DNA from: BQOK01 sp048388525
GTDB lineage: Bacteria > Bacillota > Clostridia > Oscillospirales > Ruminococcaceae
Assembly (NCBI RefSeq): GCF_048388525.1
Contig: NZ_DBGCTQ010000111.1
Location: 8,353 to 72,352, forward strand
Direction: 5' to 3'
Length of the DNA stretch: 64,000 bases
Of the stretch, positions 59,681 through 64,000 are shown in pieces. Position 1 is the first letter of the stretch; each line of letters starts with the position of its first letter. Below the pieces are notes generated by a model, which was not told where the DNA came from, did no database searches, and was given only the letters and a program-made list of their open reading frames with translations. Position numbers and translations under genes: made by a program.

Positions 59681-60642
59681 AAATCGTTATTCTGGACGGC
59701 TACACCGAGAACCCCGGCGACCTGAGCTGGGCCGGATTTGAGGCGCTGGGCGAGGTGACGGTGTACGACCGCACCCCCTTTGCCCAGGGCGACGGCGAAA
59801 CCCTGCGCCGGGCCGCGGGGGCCGAGGCGCTGATCGTGAACAAGGTGCCCCTGAACGCCGGAACCCTGGAAAAGCTGGCCCCCACTCTAAAATACGTGGG
59901 CATGCTGGCCACGGGCTACAATGTGGTGGATGTGGAGGCGGCAAAGCGGCTGGGCATCTGCGTGTGCAACATCCCCACCTACGGCACCACCGCTGTGGCG
60001 CAGATGGTGATGGCGCTTTTGCTGGAGCTGTGCCACCACGTGGGCGACCACAGCCGCTCGGTGAAGGAGGGGCAGTGGAGCCGCTGCCCGGATTTTTGCT
60101 ATTGGAACACCCCACTGACCGAGCTGGCGGGCAAGACCTTCGGCGTGGTGGGTTACGGGCGCATCGGCCGGGCCACCGCCGCCCTGGCGGCGGCATTCGG
60201 CATGCGGGTGCTGGCGTTCGACAAATTTGCGGGCGGGGACGGGCTGGCCCGCATGGTGCCGCTGGAGGAGCTGCTGGCTGAGAGCGACGTGATCAGCCTG
60301 CACTGCCCGCTGCTGCCCGAAACCCGGGGCATCATTAACCGGGATACCCTTGCCAAAATGAAGGACGGCGTGCTGCTGATCAACACCTCGCGCGGGCCGC
60401 TGGTCGTGGAGGAGGACCTGGCCGAGGCCCTGCACAGCGGCAAGGTGGCCGGCGCGGGGCTGGACGTGCTGGCGGTGGAGCCCCCACGGCCGGATAACCC
60501 CCTGATGCGCGAGGAGGGTTGCCTGATCACCCCGCATATTGCCTGGGCCCCCCGGGAAAGCCGGGCACGGCTGATGGACATTGCGGTGGAAAACCTGAAG
60601 GCTTTTGCCGCGGGCAGCCCGCAGAACGTGGTGAACCCCTGA
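59677..60642 (+). CDS. D-2-hydroxyacid dehydrogenase (glycerate dehydrogenase-like)
   Basis: 321 residues. FGVVGYGRIGRATAALAAAFGM is the NAD-binding fold (split over about 148-169); DVISLHCPLLPETRGIIN, LLINTSRGPLVVEEDL and ITPHIAWAPRESR hold the conserved Arg, Glu and His of the family. It would interconvert a 2-keto acid and a D-hydroxy acid such as hydroxypyruvate/glycerate. Completes the three-gene operon, possibly removing tartronate semialdehyde or lactaldehyde-related products of the aldolase (inference). Confidence 0.92.
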   Translation: MKIVILDGYTENPGDLSWAGFEALGEVTVYDRTPFAQGDGETLRRAAGAEALIVNKVPLNAGTLEKLAPTLKYVGMLATGYNVVDVEAAKRLGICVCNIPTYGTTAVAQMVMALLLELCHHVGDHSRSVKEGQWSRCPDFCYWNTPLTELAGKTFGVVGYGRIGRATAALAAAFGMRVLAFDKFAGGDGLARMVPLEELLAESDVISLHCPLLPETRGIINRDTLAKMKDGVLLINTSRGPLVVEEDLAEALHSGKVAGAGLDVLAVEPPRPDNPLMREEGCLITPHIAWAPRESRARLMDIAVENLKAFAAGSPQNVVNP

Positions 60643-60693
60643 AAGCGGCGGGTTTTGTTTTGAATGTTCCGCCGGTTTTGCGGCAGACAAGGT

Positions 60694-60732
60694 AAAGAGC
60701 GCGCCCCCCCCTGCCAGGGGGGCGCGCTCTTT
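60694..60732. terminator. Bidirectional terminator between convergent operons
   Basis: AAAGAGCGCGCCCCCC (60694-60709) pairs perfectly with 60717-60732. Both readings end in T-rich flanks, so it can serve both operons. Confidence 0.88.
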
Positions 60733-60757
60733 GGCATGCTGCAGGGTGCGGGGGATA

Positions 60758-61891
60758 TTACGGCTCCAGTTCCACCACCCGCCGCCGGGTGTAGGATTCC
60801 AGCGCGGCGGTGAGCACCCGGTGGCTGAGAAGCGCCTCGGCGGGGGTAAAGCAGCCGAAGCCGCAGGGCAGGCCGCGCAGCTCGCTCACAAAGGCAGCGA
60901 ACATCTGAAGCAGCGAGTCGGAAAAGCCGAACTCAAAGATGGACCCGGTGATGACGGGATAGAGCGTTTTTTGACCCACCACCAGCCGCGCCCAGGCCTG
61001 TTCGCGGCCCACCGGCTGGGTGTAACGGATGGCGTTGGGGTCGTCGGTGGTGAATTTGGCCGACATTTTAAGCCCGTAAATTTCGTATTCCACTGTGTTG
61101 GTGCAGCCCGGGGCCATGCGCTTCATCTCCAGCTGCATGGGGAAGGTATCGCCCGCGGCATTCTGCGCCTCGCAGGTGAGGATCGCATTGTCCCAGGTTT
61201 CGCAGGGCACCGGGCGGCCGGTTTCATCCGGCCGGGTTTTGGCAATGTTGGCAAGCTGGGCGGTGACGGTGCGGGGCACAAAGCCCAGCCGGAACGGAAG
61301 ATGCTGGGTATGGATGCCCAGATCCCCCATACACCCGTATTCCCCGTTGGCGGCACGCATCCGCTTCCAGTTGATGGGTTTGGTGAGATCCAGGTCCGAC
61401 GAGTGCTTGATGGCGAAGCGCGCCTCGATGATCTGGCCGAACGCGCCCTCGCGGTACCATTTGACCATCTGCTGCACGGCGGGGTAATAGGGGAACTCGC
61501 TGGCGCACCGCACGAACACCTCCGGGTGGCCGGCCACGGCCCGCTGGATCTCCCCGCAGGCGGCCAGGTCCATGCCGAAGGGCTTTTCGCCCAAAAGGTG
61601 CTTGCCCGCGCGGATCACGTCGCCGTAGACCTTTGCGTGCAGGTGGTGGGGCACCGCGCAGTACACGGCCTCCACCTGGGGGTTTTGCAGCAGCTCCTGG
61701 TAGTCGTGGTAGAAATATTTTGTGTCCGGCACCTGCCGGAACCAGTCGAGGTTCCCATCGGACAGATCGCACGCCGCCACGATGACCGGGCGGGGCAGGT
61801 CTGCGGCCAGGTGCAGCCAGCGCATGGAAACGCTGGCAAACTCGCGGCCCATCAGGCCGCAGCCGATCACGCCAAAACGCACAGGCTCCAT
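60758..61891 (-). CDS. Gfo/Idh/MocA-family oxidoreductase
   Basis: 377 residues. FGVIGCGLMGREFASV is the NAD(P)-binding loop, HLLGEKPFGMDLAACGE the catalytic Glu-Lys-Pro and MGDLGIHTQHLPFRLG the active-site His region. Sequence differs clearly from the relative at 52303-53571. It lies 3 bp after the aminotransferase-like gene, so the two probably work on the same sugar or amino-sugar. Substrate not readable. Confidence 0.9.
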   Translation of the reverse strand: MEPVRFGVIGCGLMGREFASVSMRWLHLAADLPRPVIVAACDLSDGNLDWFRQVPDTKYFYHDYQELLQNPQVEAVYCAVPHHLHAKVYGDVIRAGKHLLGEKPFGMDLAACGEIQRAVAGHPEVFVRCASEFPYYPAVQQMVKWYREGAFGQIIEARFAIKHSSDLDLTKPINWKRMRAANGEYGCMGDLGIHTQHLPFRLGFVPRTVTAQLANIAKTRPDETGRPVPCETWDNAILTCEAQNAAGDTFPMQLEMKRMAPGCTNTVEYEIYGLKMSAKFTTDDPNAIRYTQPVGREQAWARLVVGQKTLYPVITGSIFEFGFSDSLLQMFAAFVSELRGLPCGFGCFTPAEALLSHRVLTAALESYTRRRVVELEP

Positions 61892-61894
61892 GCT

Positions 61895-63451
61895 TTACGC
61901 CCTCCCTTCGCGGCCGGCCGTTTGGGCCAGCGCGGCGTCGAACAGGGCCAGCAGCCGGTCGGCCATGCTCTCGGTCACAATGAGCGGCAGCTTGGTGAGC
62001 GCCACCGGCGGGCAGTTGGGTTTGTAGGTCTGGGCGCTGATGTCCACACAGAAATCCCGGTTCATGCGGGCGCAGAAGTCCACCGCGTCGTCCACCCGGG
62101 CAAAGCACAGGGCGGTCATGTGGGCGTCGCCCTCCACACCGGTGCAAACGCTGGGGTGCTTTTTTACAAGCTCGGCCGCCCGGGCATGGTAATACCCGCC
62201 CGCCGCCTGGATGTGCGGCCCGTTGGCCGCAATGAATTCCATGGTAATGAGATAAGCCAGGCTCGCCAGCTCCTCCTGGCCATTGGTGACCAGCGCGCCG
62301 AACTGGTTCAGGCTGTCGAACGCGCGGCTGGCCAGGATTTTGCTGGCCGGGTAATTGCCGCCGGGGAAGCCCTTGCCGATGGACACAAAGTCCGGCGAAA
62401 GGCCGTATTTGCGGAACAGGAACAGCCCGTCGTACCAGGCGCAGGACTGGATCTCGTCGCACAATACCGGGGTGTCGGTGGCGCGGCAGATCCGGTAGGC
62501 CGCCTGCAAAAATTCTTCGGAAAGGCGGATGCCGCCGTAGTTCATCATGATGATCTCGTGGCAGAAGCCCGCGGTCTTGTAAGCGCCGGCATTGTATTGC
62601 CGGGCGGCGGCCCCGAAGGCGGCGGGGTCGTTGATGGGCACCGGCACCACCTTGTAAAGCTGTGCCTCCCCGGCTTTTTTGCCGAAGGCGGGCCACAGCC
62701 CCCGCAGGGTCTGGGCCAGCACGGTGGTGCCGTGGTAGCCGGCGGTGACCCCGCCGGCGTTGTCGGCCATGACCAGGAACACGGGCACCCGGCCCTCGTA
62801 GGGGGCGGGCTTGCCGTCGATGGAATAAAAGCGGGAGAGCATCATCTTGAGCGCGGCCTCCACGGCCAGCGAGCCGGTTTCCAGGTTGATGACCGTGTTC
62901 AGCACGCCCGGCTCTTTTTTGGCCAAAAGCGCGTCCAGCGCCGCATCGCCCGGGTCCATGCCGTTTGCCGCCGCGATGAGCCTGCGCTCCAGCGTGCGGG
63001 TCACAAAGCCGCGGGTGTTGTTGTGGGTGGCGTTGGGGATGCCCAGCTTTTTGGCGTTTTCGATCAGGCGATAGCCCGGGAAATCGTGCCCCAGGGGAAT
63101 GTGATAGTGCTCGCTTTTGCCCGCGAAGTAAAGGCGGCCGTCCTCGCCGATGCGAAAGCAGCCCAGCCCGCCCAGAGGCGCGGCAAAGCTGTGCTGCGCG
63201 GCCTGGTAAGAGCCGGTGGGCGCGCCGTCCAGCCCGTTTTCAAAGGCGGGGACCAGCGCCTGGCCGAGGCGGCCCATCAGCTCCTCCTGGCGGGCGGCAA
63301 AGGCGGCGGGGTAAAAATCGACCGATTCGCCGGCCACGGCGCGCAGCGCCTCGGGGGCCTCGCCGGTGAGGGCGGCGCGGGCGGCGCACACGTGGGAGAT
63401 GTAGCCCTCGCCCAGCAGGTCGGTGAGGGAACGCCGGATGGTTTTGATCAT
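61895..63451 (-). CDS. Class-III aminotransferase-like PLP enzyme
   Basis: 518 residues, longer than usual class III enzymes (about 430-450) because of an N-terminal extension of about 100 residues. NLETGSLAVEAALKMM is the cofactor-phosphate segment, VLCDEIQSCAWY has the PLP-nitrogen Asp332 and Glu333, and FVSIGKGFPGGNYPAS carries the Schiff-base Lys360. It should transaminate or racemise/epimerise an amino or keto group. In context with an isomerase-like protein and a MocA-type oxidoreductase, keto-sugar to amino-sugar conversion (or the reverse) is possible. Function beyond the fold is inference. Confidence 0.83.
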   Translation of the reverse strand: MIKTIRRSLTDLLGEGYISHVCAARAALTGEAPEALRAVAGESVDFYPAAFAARQEELMGRLGQALVPAFENGLDGAPTGSYQAAQHSFAAPLGGLGCFRIGEDGRLYFAGKSEHYHIPLGHDFPGYRLIENAKKLGIPNATHNNTRGFVTRTLERRLIAAANGMDPGDAALDALLAKKEPGVLNTVINLETGSLAVEAALKMMLSRFYSIDGKPAPYEGRVPVFLVMADNAGGVTAGYHGTTVLAQTLRGLWPAFGKKAGEAQLYKVVPVPINDPAAFGAAARQYNAGAYKTAGFCHEIIMMNYGGIRLSEEFLQAAYRICRATDTPVLCDEIQSCAWYDGLFLFRKYGLSPDFVSIGKGFPGGNYPASKILASRAFDSLNQFGALVTNGQEELASLAYLITMEFIAANGPHIQAAGGYYHARAAELVKKHPSVCTGVEGDAHMTALCFARVDDAVDFCARMNRDFCVDISAQTYKPNCPPVALTKLPLIVTESMADRLLALFDAALAQTAGREGRA

Positions 63452-63481
63452 GGTTTGTTTGCTCCTTTCTCTCGAGGGGGG

Positions 63482-64000
63482 TCAGACCGCGGCGAACTCG
63501 ACGCCGGCAAGGCGGCACCACAGCCGGATGCGCGCCGTGTGCTCGCCCAATACAATGGTTTCGTGGTGGGTGCCGCCTGCTTCCAGCCAGGCGGTCACGC
63601 AGGGGCGCACCCCGCTGTCTGGCCGGAAGAACATGTAGGGCATGTCGCAGCGGCGCAGATCACACTTGTCCAGCATCTGGCCGGCCGCGTAGACCAGGCG
63701 GAAGCGCTCGCCCGAAAGGTGCACCAGGCTCATGACCCCGGCGCGGCCGGGGCGGGGGGTGAAGATGGGGGTGGGCGGATTGGACAGGCCCCCCTCGCCA
63801 AACACCCGGTCCATCAAAAAGGGCTTGCGGTCGGTGCGGGCGGTGGCCCAGTTGCCCTCGCCCGCGTGGCACAAGAGAATGGCCTCGCGGGCCAGGTCCA
63901 TCATGTACATCTCGCTGAAATTGGCCTCGCCGCACAGGGTATGCATGGCGGCCATGAGCATGGCGGTGGTGGCGTCGCCCTCGGCGGCGTAGCCGTAGCC
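63482..64000 (-). CDS. L-arabinose/L-fucose isomerase-like protein (partial, 5' end outside window)
   Basis: 172 C-terminal residues are visible, opening in frame at GYGYAAEGDATTAMLMAAMH. YAAEGDAT-TA corresponds to the conserved YAAEGDWKTAAL of L-arabinose isomerase, and the end WLEAGGTHHETIVLGEH matches its WI-AGGAHH-T block. In between, the usual MLEVCPSIA motif is replaced by a more divergent ILLCHAGEGNWATA, so it is a distant family member and may isomerise another aldose. It is 30 bp upstream of the aminotransferase-like gene and probably leads that operon. Confidence 0.75.
   Translation of the reverse strand, partial: GYGYAAEGDATTAMLMAAMHTLCGEANFSEMYMMDLAREAILLCHAGEGNWATARTDRKPFLMDRVFGEGGLSNPPTPIFTPRPGRAGVMSLVHLSGERFRLVYAAGQMLDKCDLRRCDMPYMFFRPDSGVRPCVTAWLEAGGTHHETIVLGEHTARIRLWCRLAGVEFAAV

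Noticed and set aside
1..64000. CRISPR arrays, rRNA, tRNA, transposases or phage genes
   Set aside because: Looked for on both strands; no spaced identical repeats, no recognisable RNA genes and no recombinase motifs were found by eye.

Overview
The window looks like a chromosomal piece of a Gram-positive gut Firmicute, probably an Oscillospirales/Ruminococcaceae relative (inference). Support: GGAGG ribosome sites, several lipobox-type solute-binding proteins, LacI-regulated sugar loci, a DUF624/YesL protein beside a maltodextrin operon, and mostly GC-rich coding with AT-rich islands. I recognised no rRNA, tRNA, CRISPR array, transposase or integrase.

Layout. (a) 1-6.1 kb: a carbohydrate locus. 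A sulfatase and a truncated ABC permease are on the minus strand; a LacI regulator, a solute-binding lipoprotein and a GH172/DUF2961 hydrolase are on the plus strand. Three related palindromes (consensus near TGTCAACCGGTTGACA) mark a LacI regulon. (b) 6.2-8.65 kb: GPH-type symporter and alpha/beta hydrolase (minus). (c) 9-10.85 kb: HflK/HflC-like SPFH pair. (d) 11.1-22.8 kb: an AT-rich Wzx/Wzy-type surface polysaccharide cluster ending in a GT10 fucosyltransferase-like gene. (e) 22.9-30.5 kb: a broken DUF4143 gene, DUF624, then lacI - solute-binding protein - two permeases - malQ. (f) 30.5-35.3 kb: a small ORF interrupted by an amber codon, plsC with a membrane-anchored protein and a 65-residue ORF, and a MerR-controlled ABC-2 exporter. 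(g) 35.4-36.6 kb: an AT-rich GNAT acetyltransferase cassette bounded by short repeats. (h) 36.9-46.1 kb: nearly the whole shikimate/Phe/Tyr pathway in one run (pheA, aroB, aroC, an aroE-aroK fusion, aroQ, aroF, aroA, tyrA) followed by a WYL regulator. (i) 46.2-54.8 kb: a minus-strand operon of Gfo/Idh/MocA oxidoreductase, second sulfatase, and a TauT/SsuABC-like importer with two permeases and two different ATPases, divergent from an AraC regulator. (j) 54.9-64 kb: LacI plus a DUF4091 protein, a divergent kinase/aldolase/dehydrogenase operon, and a convergent operon of isomerase-like, class-III aminotransferase-like and MocA-like genes cut by the window end.

How it fits together. Several loci appear built to import a substrate and process it inside the cell: both sulfatases, the GH172 protein and the DUF4091 protein lack visible signal peptides and three of the four sit next to importers. 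The most unusual module is the importer at 46.6-50.8 kb. Its two ATPases carry complementary motif defects (one lacks the H-loop histidine, the other has a non-consensus signature), which predicts one canonical and one degenerate ATP site, in an operon with a cytoplasmic sulfatase. I could not search databases, so novelty is not established.
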